Below, piece after piece: positions 28,469 to 38,431 of a stretch of 64,000 nt of DNA. The notes beneath the pieces are model-generated. The model searched no databases, was not told the DNA's origin, and saw only the letters and a list, made by a program, of their open reading frames with translations. Numbering within the stretch: position 1 is the first letter of the stretch; every line of letters starts with the position of its first letter. The position numbers and the translations under genes are program-made. This DNA comes from Planctomycetota bacterium (lineage in GTDB: Bacteria; Planctomycetota; UBA1135; GCA-002686595), in contig DUDB01000059.1 of the NCBI GenBank assembly GCA_012959525.1, positions 17,519 through 81,518 of the forward strand, given 5' to 3'.

Positions 28469-31400
28469 CTAGGGCAGCACCAGCGGGATGAACCCGGAGT
28501 GGGTGAAGAACTCCTGCTCCCTGCCCAAATCGCTCCAGAGGACTCCACTGCTCGGATCGAATCCGCTCCAGGCGAGAGTCGAGATGCGGCAGGTGAGGGG
28601 CCCACTGGCCAGCCCTGACCCACCGACGCTCGCAACGTCAGGAACCTGGACGGTGACCTGGTTGCCCGCACTGCAATCCGATGAGCTGCCCCCGCTGCCA
28701 TCTTCCCGCCACAGAACCCAGCGGCGACCATTCTGGTCCGTCAGCACGAATCGGTGCATCCCACCCAGGCCCTCGGAATCCGGCAGACGGTCGCAGGCAG
28801 AGAGCGGAAAGGCCGCTCCCAACGTGGAGCCGCCAGGCAAGGGATCCATTAGGACGGGCACGTTGGGAGGCAGAAGTACCCCCCCCATCGCGGCCAAATT
28901 GGACAGTCGCGGTCGAAGGCCCGTACGGCCGCCAGCTCCTTCCAGCTCCACCCGCAGGAGAAGATCGGGCTGGATCGTGCCTTGGGTCACCAATTCGCCC
29001 AGTACGTCGCCGGAGCCATCATCAATCCCGTCCGCCATGCCCGCATAGGCGGCCCGCATGTCCCAGTCCCCACCTCCGACATCAAAGGTCATCCCCGCTC
29101 CCACGGTCAGGCTGCCGTGGATGCCAGGGGACAAGCCCTCCATAGTCACCACAGGTGGGCCGACCAAAGCCCCCAAGTCGAACAGCTGGTCATCCACAAC
29201 CGCGATGGAACCCACACCGATCGCATGGTCCTCGCCACCGAGGTTCAACAACGTGTTGTCCACGTGAATGTCGGCATTCACTTCGATGCCACCATCCTCC
29301 AGGGGCCACAGAGGCAAACTCAAACCGATAGCCCGCAGGAATACGACGGGATTGAATGTAACGGGACTCAGGGTGAAGTCGGCCGAGATCAAGCTCATGG
29401 CCGCCACCTTGTGCGGAGCCACAAATTCGGGGCCATAGGGACAAGTGAATACCCCAAGGCTCGTTTGCGGCGTACAGGCACTCACGGGGATGAACCGACT
29501 GCGTGAATCACTGCGGCGGTTGTCCGCAATCTGGTTGGTCAAAAACGACAGGTCCACTGTCGGATAGGGGCTGGTCACATCCCCCGCAACCGTGCCCTCC
29601 GCCCAACCCGTTGGAGTCAGCGACACACCGAGAACGTCCCGTGACAACCCGTGCAGCGTGAACAGATCGTAGCCGCCCATATCCACACTGATCAGCGTCT
29701 CGCCACCCACCGCTCCGCCCGAGAACACCTTGGCGTACCCGCTGGGATCGGTTTGTTTGCGGTCGATCAAGGTGACCACACCACCCACGACCTCATGGGA
29801 GAAGACCCACGCATTCTCTACGGGCGCCAGACTGGAAGCGTCCGTTACGAAGACGTCCACTGGGTCTGACAAGGAAAGGGATAAGCCGGGACCCAAACCG
29901 GTCACCTGACGGAAGGTCCCCGAATACGTCTGATCGGAAGGGTTCAGGGCGCGATCGAGAACCGTAACTGTGTACGTAATCGCCGCATCCCGGGGGTCCA
30001 GAGCTCCCACGGCCACAGGCGCGGCTACAAACAGGAACTCCGGGTCCGGAATCCCTCCTCCCACCTGCCGTCCATCCTGCCCCGCCATGATCGCTTCCGG
30101 CGAGCCCAGATTGTCGGCCCCCACGTCAGTCGTCACGTGCACCTCCCGTACGGGCTCGTCCGTGCGGCCCACGATAACGAGGTCACGCAGGTCCGAGGTG
30201 AACGAGGAGGTACTCGTGTTCGTCGTCGTTCCCAGCCCGCGCAGCTTGGGCGCGTACACGTCGAACCAGAAGGGCTGAACGCCGTCCACCGTTGAATCAA
30301 CGTCTGCCATGCGAACCGTCGTGCGGCTCCCAGCACTCTTAATGACCACGGCCACCTCCAGATCCCCTTCGGTGAAGACGCCGTCGGAAGTGGCGTCGCC
30401 CGAGAGCAGTGCCAACTCTGAGGGCAGGACCTCAGCCAAGAAGGTGTTTGTCTGGACGACATGAGTACGCAGTTTCGCGCGCAGGAACTGAGAGCTGGCC
30501 GGGTCCCGCCCGAACAGGTAGAACTCCACCTCATCCCCGGGACTGAGCGCGTTCCACACCTCGACCTGAATGACGGGAACCACATCCAAGAGGTTCGGTC
30601 GGCCAATGGCGTCCGGGGGGGATGCGAGCAGCGCCTTGTCCACCCACCTGGGCGTGGGGACAGGTCCGATGTCGAACTGCAGAATGGTCGGCGGTAACTC
30701 ACCACCATCCTCATCCCTGAGCTTGTTTGGTGGCTGAGAGTAGTCCACCTGCACCGCTCCGCTCGCGCCCAGGCTGGGCCGATAGCCATCCGCATCCACG
30801 CTGGTCCAGGTCCACACCGAGTTGATGTCGACCGTGACGGGGCCGGTGGTCACGGTCAGCGGCAGAGGGTTGGGGTTGTTGGCCGGGGTTCCACCATTGA
30901 CCGTCACACGGAACGAAGCTGTGTTGAAGGTCGATGGATCCATGGGCCGATCGAAGATGGTGACGATCTGGCCGATGTCGCTGTTGCCCTTACTTAGGTG
31001 CTGCGGCCAAGTGGCGAGCAGTGCTGGCACCGGGTCGGGATTGTTGGTCACCGTGAACTGGCCCAGCTGTGAGGTAGCCCCCTCGATCATCGGCTGACCG
31101 GTGATGTCCGTGAGGAGCGCTCCCTCCCGCAACTGCACCACGTAGGAGCCGCCTTCGGTCAGAGGTATGGCTGGCGCCAGAATAACCACGCGCCCGTCCC
31201 CAACGACCGGAGGGGGCTGAATCGTGGGAACCTGAGTGCCCGTCGAACTCTCCAGGATCTCCAAGGCTCCCGAGAACGATGCGGGGTTCATGCTCTCCGA
31301 GAAGAAGAGCACCACCGGCGCGGCGGGATTCACGTTGGAACCCGCAGGCTGAACCTGATCGAGGGTTGGGGCAGAGGGCAGGATCCAGGCCCCATCTTCT

Positions 31401-31591
31401 GGAATGGAGGCGGGTTGGGAGCCAACGCCTCCCCCGGAACCACTCCCACCCCCCCCATCCTGACAGCCGTTGGGGGAATAAAGGCAGGCTGGATTGTCGC
31501 AGGCCGGAAGAACGGCCAGGAGGCCCAGGGCCAATGCACGAAGACCTCGGCTCACGCGAGCGGGGTCGATAGCGGAGATAGGTTTGGTCAT
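28469..31591 (-). CDS. Large Ig-like-domain lipoprotein
   Basis: 1040 aa from ATG 31591 (a 24-residue extension upstream lacks signal character). The signal ends in LLAVLPAC, lipidated Cys about 31, followed by a Gly/Ser-rich linker. Residues about 65-280 hold two bacterial Ig-like (Big_5/SbsA) units, recognisable by VVLFFSESMNPASFSGALEI and VTIFDRPMDPSTFNTASFRV. Later regions are beta-rich with a carboxypeptidase-regulatory-like unit (VDVFVTDASSLAPVENAWVF). Probably a cell-surface protein of unknown role. Confidence 0.8.
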   Translation of the reverse strand: MTKPISAIDPARVSRGLRALALGLLAVLPACDNPACLYSPNGCQDGGGGSGSGGGVGSQPASIPEDGAWILPSAPTLDQVQPAGSNVNPAAPVVLFFSESMNPASFSGALEILESSTGTQVPTIQPPPVVGDGRVVILAPAIPLTEGGSYVVQLREGALLTDITGQPMIEGATSQLGQFTVTNNPDPVPALLATWPQHLSKGNSDIGQIVTIFDRPMDPSTFNTASFRVTVNGGTPANNPNPLPLTVTTGPVTVDINSVWTWTSVDADGYRPSLGASGAVQVDYSQPPNKLRDEDGGELPPTILQFDIGPVPTPRWVDKALLASPPDAIGRPNLLDVVPVIQVEVWNALSPGDEVEFYLFGRDPASSQFLRAKLRTHVVQTNTFLAEVLPSELALLSGDATSDGVFTEGDLEVAVVIKSAGSRTTVRMADVDSTVDGVQPFWFDVYAPKLRGLGTTTNTSTSSFTSDLRDLVIVGRTDEPVREVHVTTDVGADNLGSPEAIMAGQDGRQVGGGIPDPEFLFVAAPVAVGALDPRDAAITYTVTVLDRALNPSDQTYSGTFRQVTGLGPGLSLSLSDPVDVFVTDASSLAPVENAWVFSHEVVGGVVTLIDRKQTDPSGYAKVFSGGAVGGETLISVDMGGYDLFTLHGLSRDVLGVSLTPTGWAEGTVAGDVTSPYPTVDLSFLTNQIADNRRSDSRSRFIPVSACTPQTSLGVFTCPYGPEFVAPHKVAAMSLISADFTLSPVTFNPVVFLRAIGLSLPLWPLEDGGIEVNADIHVDNTLLNLGGEDHAIGVGSIAVVDDQLFDLGALVGPPVVTMEGLSPGIHGSLTVGAGMTFDVGGGDWDMRAAYAGMADGIDDGSGDVLGELVTQGTIQPDLLLRVELEGAGGRTGLRPRLSNLAAMGGVLLPPNVPVLMDPLPGGSTLGAAFPLSACDRLPDSEGLGGMHRFVLTDQNGRRWVLWREDGSGGSSSDCSAGNQVTVQVPDVASVGGSGLASGPLTCRISTLAWSGFDPSSGVLWSDLGREQEFFTHSGFIPLVLP

Positions 31592-31856
31592 TGGGGCTGA
31601 GAGGTAGGTGGGAGGGCGGGTAAGCCCCCCCGTTTGGACGCCCGAAACGGCACCCTCTTCCACCCTATCGCCCTACTTTATACGGCCCCGCCCCCTAAAC
31701 GGAAAAGCCGTGACCCCGAACGGGGAGAATCCTACTCATGACCCCAGGCTGCAGGTTGCAGCCCCACGCCCGGAGCATGACTCCCTGCGCATGGTGCCTA
31801 AGGCCCCGGGCCCCTAGAATGGCCGCCTCCATCCCCCATTTCAGACCCCTCCCCCC

Positions 31857-33725
31857 ATGATCGTCCGTTCTCTGCCTCTCCTGGCCATCCTCGCAGGCCT
31901 GGCCTGCCATGGCCCGAATTCCGCGCGAGAGATCACGATCCCAGAGGCCCCGATGCCGGGCGTAAACCCCGGCCCCTTCGAGCGGGCCCTTGCCGAGGCG
32001 CGCGAGGCCCTGGACGGAGGCGACCTCGAAATCGCCCGGGAACGCTTGGGCCGGGCCCGCGCCCTGGAGTTGATGGATGACGCCCGTGGGCACGTCGCTG
32101 CAGGGCGACCGCTGGATGCCCTGGTTCCGCTGGACGAGGCTCTGGAGTTGGGCGGCCGCACGGCGGAGATCTTGCTCTTGCGCGGTCAGGTCGCCCTGCA
32201 GGCGGCACCGGCAAGCTCCTCGCCCCAGTTCCTCTATGAAGACGCGACGGAACATCTGGTGGCTGCCTTGCGCGCAGGCGCAGGCGTCGAGACCTACTTT
32301 GACGCCAGTCGCGCGGCACGGCGTATTCCCGATCCCGACAAGGCCTTGGCTCTGGCGCGCCGAGGTGCCGAGTTGCTCAAGAGCGAGGACCCGGCTCCCT
32401 CCATCACCCCCCATCCTTCCCGCACCTGGGCCGAAGCGGCCTTTGACGTCTACATCGGAAAGGTCGGCCAGCAGCAGGAGGCGCGTGAGTACTTCATCGA
32501 GGCAGAGGATCAGTTCGCTCGCCTGCTCGGCCGCACGCCCGAAGACGCCTGGCCCCGATTGCAGTTGGCCAACCTCTATCAGTGGGCGGGTGACAACGCC
32601 TCAGCGTTGAAGCAACTCCAACAAGCTCTTGAGGTCGCGCCCACTGACCAGTCCATTCACGATCAATTGCAGCAGCTGGCCGTGGGCGAGCAGGGCTACC
32701 CCCAGCTCCTGGAGTACTACCGCACCTTTGCCGCGGCACGCCCCGACGGACGAGTGCTGCGCAACCTGGGCGTGATCTCCTTCTATGCCGCTCTGGAGGC
32801 TTTCGAGGCGGAAGCGCCCGATGTGAGCGCCTTTGAAGAAGCGGAAGCCCAACTGCAAAAGGCGCGCGAGCTGGACGAGTCCCTGCACGCCGACTGCCTG
32901 GGCTTCGAGGCCATTGCCCGCAACGCCCGGGGCTGGTGTCACTACAACGCGGGCGAGCTGCTCCAGGCCCGCGATGCCTTCCTCTCCATGGAGGACCTCT
33001 TCGAAGGCGGCCTCGCATGGAGCCTCGGCCAGCGCCTGCCCGACGGCATCAGCGGCCTGGGGTTTGTGGTGGCAGGACTGACCCGCAGACCCAACAGCCT
33101 GAGTGCCCTGGACAACATGGTTGCCGCGGCGGAAATCGCCGACTACCTGCACGGCTATCGCCCCGAAGACGGAAACATGGCCAATGATGCGGGCTTTGTG
33201 AACCGCGATGCCGCCGTGCTCCTGATGCGAGCGGCCCAGGGGGCTGAAGAAGAGGACCAGCATCTCAAGGCCGAAGCCCTCAAGGTGATGGGCCGCAGTT
33301 GGGCGGCATACGGAGAAGCGGCGCGCCTCCTACCGGAGGACGTGCGCGTGGTAAATGACACGGGCCTGGTCATGACCTATTACCTGCGTACGGATCCCGA
33401 AGAGGCTGAGAGGCTCTTACTCTCGGCCATTGAACACGGCGCGGTGCAGGTCCCCAAGAATGAGCTCGAGCCTCGCGCTCAGGCTCAGCTCGAAGAGGCT
33501 TGGGGCGATGCGCACCAGAACATGGCCATCTTGGAGCTGACGCTGCGCGGCAACGCGAGTGCAGCAAAGGGCTGGCTGCAGAAGAGCCTCGACATCGGGC
33601 CCGCGACGCGCCAAGGCCTGCGTCCCCTGCTGGCCGATTGCGACCGCATACTGGCCGGAGAGAATGTCAACGTGGCCGAGACCATCGCTGGACGCATGGT
33701 CTGGATCGATCAACCTACTCCCTGA
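31857..33725 (+). CDS. TPR-repeat lipoprotein
   Basis: 622 aa. Signal peptide with lipobox AGLAC near residue 17. Several tetratricopeptide-like helical pairs are visible (for example DAWPRLQLANLYQWAGDNAS followed by ALKQLQQALEVAP). Expected to act as a protein-interaction scaffold outside the cytoplasm. It is followed 11 bases later by another TPR protein gene, implying an operon of at least four genes to 37468. Confidence 0.8.
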   Translation: MIVRSLPLLAILAGLACHGPNSAREITIPEAPMPGVNPGPFERALAEAREALDGGDLEIARERLGRARALELMDDARGHVAAGRPLDALVPLDEALELGGRTAEILLLRGQVALQAAPASSSPQFLYEDATEHLVAALRAGAGVETYFDASRAARRIPDPDKALALARRGAELLKSEDPAPSITPHPSRTWAEAAFDVYIGKVGQQQEAREYFIEAEDQFARLLGRTPEDAWPRLQLANLYQWAGDNASALKQLQQALEVAPTDQSIHDQLQQLAVGEQGYPQLLEYYRTFAAARPDGRVLRNLGVISFYAALEAFEAEAPDVSAFEEAEAQLQKARELDESLHADCLGFEAIARNARGWCHYNAGELLQARDAFLSMEDLFEGGLAWSLGQRLPDGISGLGFVVAGLTRRPNSLSALDNMVAAAEIADYLHGYRPEDGNMANDAGFVNRDAAVLLMRAAQGAEEEDQHLKAEALKVMGRSWAAYGEAARLLPEDVRVVNDTGLVMTYYLRTDPEEAERLLLSAIEHGAVQVPKNELEPRAQAQLEEAWGDAHQNMAILELTLRGNASAAKGWLQKSLDIGPATRQGLRPLLADCDRILAGENVNVAETIAGRMVWIDQPTP

Positions 33726-33736
33726 TACCATCCGTC

Positions 33737-35470
33737 ATGATCCTTACCACCCTCCTCGTTCCCGCTCTCCTGTCCGCGGCACAGGCGCTGCCTCGAACGA
33801 TCTCCATCGAGGTGCTCCAGGAAGCGCGGCACGCCGACGATCTCATTGCGCGCGGGCGGGCGCTGCTGGACGCGGGCAAGCTTGATGGTGCCCTTGAGCT
33901 CTTCGAGCAAGCCGATGCCGAAAGCAAGGGGGCGCTCTCCACACGCATGTGGGTCCTGCGCGTCTGGTTTGCCCAGGGCCGCATCAACGACGCCTTCAAC
34001 CAGACTGATACCCTGAAGGAGAACTACGAGGGGCCCGACCTGGACTACCTGTATGGGATGGGCTCCTTCCTGAAGGCCAAGAAGTACATCGCCGAGAACG
34101 TGCCGACCAACACGACCGGTTTCGCGCTGCAGGACGCTCAGACGTTTCTGGCTACTGCCCTCGCGGCAGATCCCGACAAGTACTACGACGCCTGGTTGCC
34201 CCTGGCGGAAGCGGCCTGGCTGAACCAGGACCCCTCCTCCGCTGCGGAGGCTGCGGCGCAGGCGGTGAAGCGCAACCCGGACCCGGAACCCCTCTATCTG
34301 CAGGGTCGCATTCTCTTCTCCCACTATCAGGTTCTGTCGGCCAACGAGAAGACCGCCGATCAAGCGGGCGCAGCCCTGACGAACTCCATCGCGGCCTTCC
34401 GTTCCGCTATCGCTGGCGTCAAGCCCAAGCCGGAAGAGGCTGGGCGTCTTGGGGACATGTACAAGAACCTGGGCCTCGCGTTGCAATACGCAGAAGACGG
34501 CCCCGGCGCCGAAGAGGCCTACGCACAGACCCTCAGCTGGAACCCGAACACCTTCGACTTCGGCACCTACTGGGGATCCCTCGGCCAAGAGGTCTTCACC
34601 CGAGTGCTCAGCGAGGGATCCAGCCGCTTCACGAAGCGCTGGGGCGAGAAGACAAGCTCCGATGCCACTCTCGTGTGGTGGTTGGGCTACGCCCAGTTCA
34701 GCTCGGACTCCCACGAGGAGGCTGAGGCCAACTTCACCAGCGCCGTGAAGAAGTGGCCGGCCTACATGAACAGCTACTTCTACATCGGGATGACGCGCTA
34801 CCACCGCGCCGACTACGAGGGAGCCTCCAAGGCATGGCGGGAACACTGGACCCGCAATCCAAGCGACCTTGTGGGCATGGTGAACTCCAACCCCGACCTC
34901 TATCGGAACGTGATCGTCTACACCCAGGGCAAGTGCGCCGAGCAGGGTCAACCGCCTCTTGGAATGAAGCCGGCCCTCAACCTGGAAGCAGCCTTCCTGG
35001 GCGAGGTGTTGTGCGCCGTTGACTCGAGCAAGTCCAAATACTGGAACGACCTGGGCCTCTTCTGCCGGGATGGCGGAGCCTACCTGCGGGCACGTGACAA
35101 GAAAGGCGATGCCTCCGAGGCCCAGAAGCTGTTCGAGCGTGCACTGGTGGCCTATGGCCGCGCCCAGGAGTTAACCCCGGATAGCCCCCACCTCTACAAC
35201 GACCAGGCCGTGGTATTGCACTACTACCTAGAGCGCGACTACGAGAAGGCCATGGACTTGTACGAGAAGTCCAACGCGATGGCGGTGGCGCAGTTGGAGT
35301 CGGGAGACCTGGACGAGGGGGAGCAGGGCCTGGTCGCGATCGCCAAGCGCGACAGCGCGGACAACATCCGGAAGCTCAAGCGCAAGCTGGAGAGGGAGAA
35401 GGAGAAGGAAAAGGGTGACAATGACGGTGAAGTTGAGGGCGATGGCGACGGAACATCACGGCCGATCTGA
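33737..35470 (+). CDS. Secreted TPR-repeat protein
   Basis: 577 aa with an N-terminal signal peptide (hydrophobic, ending around SAAQA). TPR-like units follow (ARGRALLDAGKLDGALELFEQA, MYKNLGLALQYAEDGPGAEEAYAQTLSWNP, AYGRAQELTPDSPHLYNDQAV). The last 30 residues are highly charged (KLEREKEKEKG then acidic). ATG 33737 begins the signal peptide. Its 3' end overlaps the next gene by about 29 bases. Confidence 0.8.
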   Translation: MILTTLLVPALLSAAQALPRTISIEVLQEARHADDLIARGRALLDAGKLDGALELFEQADAESKGALSTRMWVLRVWFAQGRINDAFNQTDTLKENYEGPDLDYLYGMGSFLKAKKYIAENVPTNTTGFALQDAQTFLATALAADPDKYYDAWLPLAEAAWLNQDPSSAAEAAAQAVKRNPDPEPLYLQGRILFSHYQVLSANEKTADQAGAALTNSIAAFRSAIAGVKPKPEEAGRLGDMYKNLGLALQYAEDGPGAEEAYAQTLSWNPNTFDFGTYWGSLGQEVFTRVLSEGSSRFTKRWGEKTSSDATLVWWLGYAQFSSDSHEEAEANFTSAVKKWPAYMNSYFYIGMTRYHRADYEGASKAWREHWTRNPSDLVGMVNSNPDLYRNVIVYTQGKCAEQGQPPLGMKPALNLEAAFLGEVLCAVDSSKSKYWNDLGLFCRDGGAYLRARDKKGDASEAQKLFERALVAYGRAQELTPDSPHLYNDQAVVLHYYLERDYEKAMDLYEKSNAMAVAQLESGDLDEGEQGLVAIAKRDSADNIRKLKRKLEREKEKEKGDNDGEVEGDGDGTSRPI

Positions 35471-36578
35471 GACCCTCGTGAGCCTTCCTATTCGCATCCT
35501 CACCGAGGCCCCCTCGGAGCCCGTCCTCTCCGTGGACGGCGCCTTCGGCGCCCCCGGCCTGAACCTCTCCCATTGGCCGGGAAACGAGACGCCCAGCGCG
35601 CTCAAGCGAGACCTATCCACGGGTATCGCGCTGGCCTTCGCCGAGCTCACCCCCGAGGAACGCGACAGGCTGGCGGAGGGGTGCACGGCACTTGTCAACA
35701 ATCACTTCGACACCGATGGAGTGCTGTCCATGTTCGCCATCCTGCACCCCAAGAGAGCTCTAGCCAATGCGCAGCGGCTTCTCGATGCAGCCGCCGCCGG
35801 GGACCTGTTCCGCTGCCCGAGTGAAGACGCCTTCGTACTCGACTCGATCCTGACGGCATTTGGTGACCCGGACCGCTCGCCCCACGGGGCGGAACTGCAA
35901 GGGCTCGCCGATTGCGAGCGGCGGCAACTGGCTACCGAGCACGCTCTCGCAGCTCTGCCTGGAATCCTGGGTGGCGACCTGACCCCATACGAGGCCCTCG
36001 TGCAGGGGCCGCTCGAAGCACTGCGTGCCGATCAGGTCGACCTGCGGCGGGCGGCGCTGGATGATCTGGTGCACCTGGACTACGTCGTGCGCACGGCCCC
36101 CATGGGTGCGGAGTCCTCACGGGAATCAGACCCCCACTGCTTCGACCCGGGACGCCATGCCCTCTGGGGCGCTCACCTCGCCGATCGCCAGCTGGTGCTC
36201 GGCCCGGGTGAATCGGGAACCACCTGCCGCTTCCTGATCGGCACCCGTTCATTCTTCGATCTGGTGACCGAAGCTGCCCAACCCAGGCCGGACCTGGAAG
36301 CCCTTGCAAAGGAGCTCAACGAAGCGGAGGGCACGAGCAACGCGGATGAGGCGGCCTGGCGCTACCAGAGGATCGACGGGGCCTCGCCTGAGCTGTGGTT
36401 TGGCCTTGAAGATCTGCCAGACTACGTGGAACATGCCGCCCCCTGGCTAGCTCCCAGCTCGATCGACCCAACGCGCATCAAATCTCTGGTCGTGGACGCG
36501 GTGCGGGCTACCTGGGTCTGGCCCGAGGAACAAGACGAGACCCTTCCATCCGCCGAGACCGCGCACTCCGATTCATGA
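35442..36578 (+). CDS. DUF6687-like protein
   Basis: About 378 aa, cytoplasmic. The segment ALVNNHFDTDGVLSMFAILHP resembles the HFDTDG signature of the DUF6687 family. That motif recalls DHH-type phosphoesterase metal sites but no full set is seen. Start uncertain: ATG 35442 follows TTGAGGG, ATG 35415 and GTG 35478 are alternatives. The stop overlaps the hydrolase start as ATGA, so the two products probably work together. Confidence 0.68.
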   Translation: MATEHHGRSETLVSLPIRILTEAPSEPVLSVDGAFGAPGLNLSHWPGNETPSALKRDLSTGIALAFAELTPEERDRLAEGCTALVNNHFDTDGVLSMFAILHPKRALANAQRLLDAAAAGDLFRCPSEDAFVLDSILTAFGDPDRSPHGAELQGLADCERRQLATEHALAALPGILGGDLTPYEALVQGPLEALRADQVDLRRAALDDLVHLDYVVRTAPMGAESSRESDPHCFDPGRHALWGAHLADRQLVLGPGESGTTCRFLIGTRSFFDLVTEAAQPRPDLEALAKELNEAEGTSNADEAAWRYQRIDGASPELWFGLEDLPDYVEHAAPWLAPSSIDPTRIKSLVVDAVRATWVWPEEQDETLPSAETAHSDS

Positions 36579-37468
36579 AGTCCAAATCACACTTCCTCCT
36601 CAAGGGCAGCACCGACGACCCTCTCGTAGTGCTGCGCTCCGCGACCTGGGCCTACAACTCCATAGGCCTCTTCGACGGCGACCAGGCCTGCGTGGTGGAC
36701 CCGGGCCTCGCCACCAGCGAAGTGCATGCATTGCGCCAGCAACTGATGGAGGGATGCGGAGCAAGCAACCAACGCCAAATCAGCCACGTTATCCTGACCC
36801 ACGCACACCACGATCACATGCGCGGCTGGATGGAGTTTCCTGGCGCCACCGTTACCTTCCCGAAGGTGGCTGCCGAGAAGGGTGCCACGCCCCGCGAACG
36901 CATCCTGGCCGCCAAGGCCAAGTTTGATGAGAGGCTCGACGATCCCGTGGATGGGTTCCGTTACCCGGAGCCAGATCTGACTTTTGACGATGTCCTGCAC
37001 CTGAAGGTGGGAGACCTTGAAGTCGAGCAGAGATTTCTACCCGGCCATTCCGACTGCACGTCCATCGTCTGGATCCCCGCCCTCAAGACGCTCCTGAGCG
37101 CGGACTACCTTGTCACTCCCGGCATGCCCTACTGCCGATGGCAGGCGAGGGACTTCGAACGAGCCATCGAGACTCTGACAACTTGGACCCTTGAGGAGGG
37201 GATCGAACGCATCGTCCCGGCCCACGAATCCATCCTGGAGGGTCGCGACGCCATACTGGAAGCCCTGGCGGCCGAACGCGACTACATGCGCGTTCTACGA
37301 GATCAAGTACAGCAACTCGCTGCAGTAGGAGTGGATGCCGAGAGAGGAACGCGACAAGCCGCACGCTTCATGGTAGGCCGCCGTGGAACTGATCTGGGCG
37401 GTCGAAGGCAGGACATCGACAACGCACGCCGCGTTTGGGCCGAGGAAGCTGAGAGTCGGCCCTCCTGA
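36575..37468 (+). CDS. Metallo-beta-lactamase-fold hydrolase
   Basis: 297 aa. The zinc motif HAHHDH (HxHxDH) sits at about residues 72-77 in VILTHAHHDHMRGW, followed by LPGHSDCTSIVW (third His), SADYLVTPG (bridging Asp) and a late VPAHESI (His). This is the glyoxalase II-like hydrolase family; the substrate is not evident. Translationally coupled to the DUF6687-like gene. Confidence 0.87.
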   Translation: MKSKSHFLLKGSTDDPLVVLRSATWAYNSIGLFDGDQACVVDPGLATSEVHALRQQLMEGCGASNQRQISHVILTHAHHDHMRGWMEFPGATVTFPKVAAEKGATPRERILAAKAKFDERLDDPVDGFRYPEPDLTFDDVLHLKVGDLEVEQRFLPGHSDCTSIVWIPALKTLLSADYLVTPGMPYCRWQARDFERAIETLTTWTLEEGIERIVPAHESILEGRDAILEALAAERDYMRVLRDQVQQLAAVGVDAERGTRQAARFMVGRRGTDLGGRRQDIDNARRVWAEEAESRPS

Positions 37469-37517
37469 TGGAGGAAAGGCGCTGTGGAGTTCTTTGCGCT
37501 GCGGTCGGCGCGACGGA

Positions 37518-38417
37518 TCAGGTGACGACGATTCGCGTCTTGACCGTGCCGATGACACCGCCAGTTTGGTCGAGATAGTCAACGCGACCCGGGAAGTCTC
37601 CCACCGGGAATCCCTGCAGCAGGAGGTCGTAGCGCTCACCCGGCCCCAACTCGATTTCGTTAGTGGTGTAAGCCTGTGCCAAGGGGTATCCATCGGAAGC
37701 CACCACCTGGAATGGGTGTCCACCAAGACGAACACGCGCCCACTGGAAAGAGGTGTTGTTCAAGCGCAGATAGGCCGTCTGTCCAGCGCCGAAGACAATC
37801 CTGCTACACACGTCCTTGCGGGCTTCGGGGGTTTCCAAGCCATTGAGGAGGAATGCGTCGGGCTTCATGCGCACGGTCGTCGAGTCCGGGCTATTCAGGT
37901 TGGCCCAGGCCAGTTGGTAGGTGGCCAGGTGCCACAAGACCTCCTCATCGAAGGTCGGACCGCCCACCCAAGCCGTGTTTGTCGACGCATCGGGCGGTCG
38001 CACAATGACGGTACCGTACATGCCGCGCACGATGTGCAGCACCGTATCCACGTGGCAGTGGTAGTAGTAGGTACCGGCATGAGGGGCGATGAACTGATAG
38101 GTAAAACTCTGCATGCCACCCACGGCAAAGGACGTCATGGGCACGCCGTCATTTGCCATATCCGTGTCAAGGCCGTGCAAGTGGATCGTGTGATCCTGCA
38201 TGCTGAAGTTGTCGAAGCTGAGGGTGCTAGGTTGCCCCTCGATGAACTCAAGAACCGAACCCGGGAAGGACCGATCACCGCCAAACCCGTACCCCATTCC
38301 TGTCTGTGTGTCCGTGAAGAACCAAGGTGTAATCGCCTGTCCGGCAATCATCTGACTGCCCATCATTTGAGCGCGCAGATAGAGGTTTGAGCTAACGTTA
38401 CCGCCTAGACCAGCCAT
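37518..38417 (-). CDS. Multicopper-oxidase-type cupredoxin protein, C-terminal half
   Basis: 299 aa, no signal peptide. It contains the copper ligand sets normally found in the last domain of multicopper oxidases: HTIHLH (HxxHxH) and YYHCHVDTVLHIVRGM (HCHxxxHxxxM, type 1 and type 3 ligands). The other two His pairs are in the gene immediately upstream, in the same frame but separated by TAG. The perfect ribosome binding site AGGAGG 8 bases before ATG 38417 shows a separate translation start. The order of cupredoxin elements suggests the two products assemble into one oxidase; export of this half without its own signal would require partner-assisted secretion. Confidence 0.75.
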   Translation of the reverse strand: MAGLGGNVSSNLYLRAQMMGSQMIAGQAITPWFFTDTQTGMGYGFGGDRSFPGSVLEFIEGQPSTLSFDNFSMQDHTIHLHGLDTDMANDGVPMTSFAVGGMQSFTYQFIAPHAGTYYYHCHVDTVLHIVRGMYGTVIVRPPDASTNTAWVGGPTFDEEVLWHLATYQLAWANLNSPDSTTVRMKPDAFLLNGLETPEARKDVCSRIVFGAGQTAYLRLNNTSFQWARVRLGGHPFQVVASDGYPLAQAYTTNEIELGPGERYDLLLQGFPVGDFPGRVDYLDQTGGVIGTVKTRIVVT

Positions 38418-38425
38418 GAGATGTG

Positions 38426-38431
38426 CCTCCT
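38426..38431 (-). promoter_or_regulatory. Ribosome binding site deciding a start
   Basis: AGGAGG on the minus strand, 8 bases before ATG 38417, overlapping the TAG stop of the upstream gene. It shows that the two oxidase halves are separately initiated and not one gene with a nonsense codon. Confidence 0.85.
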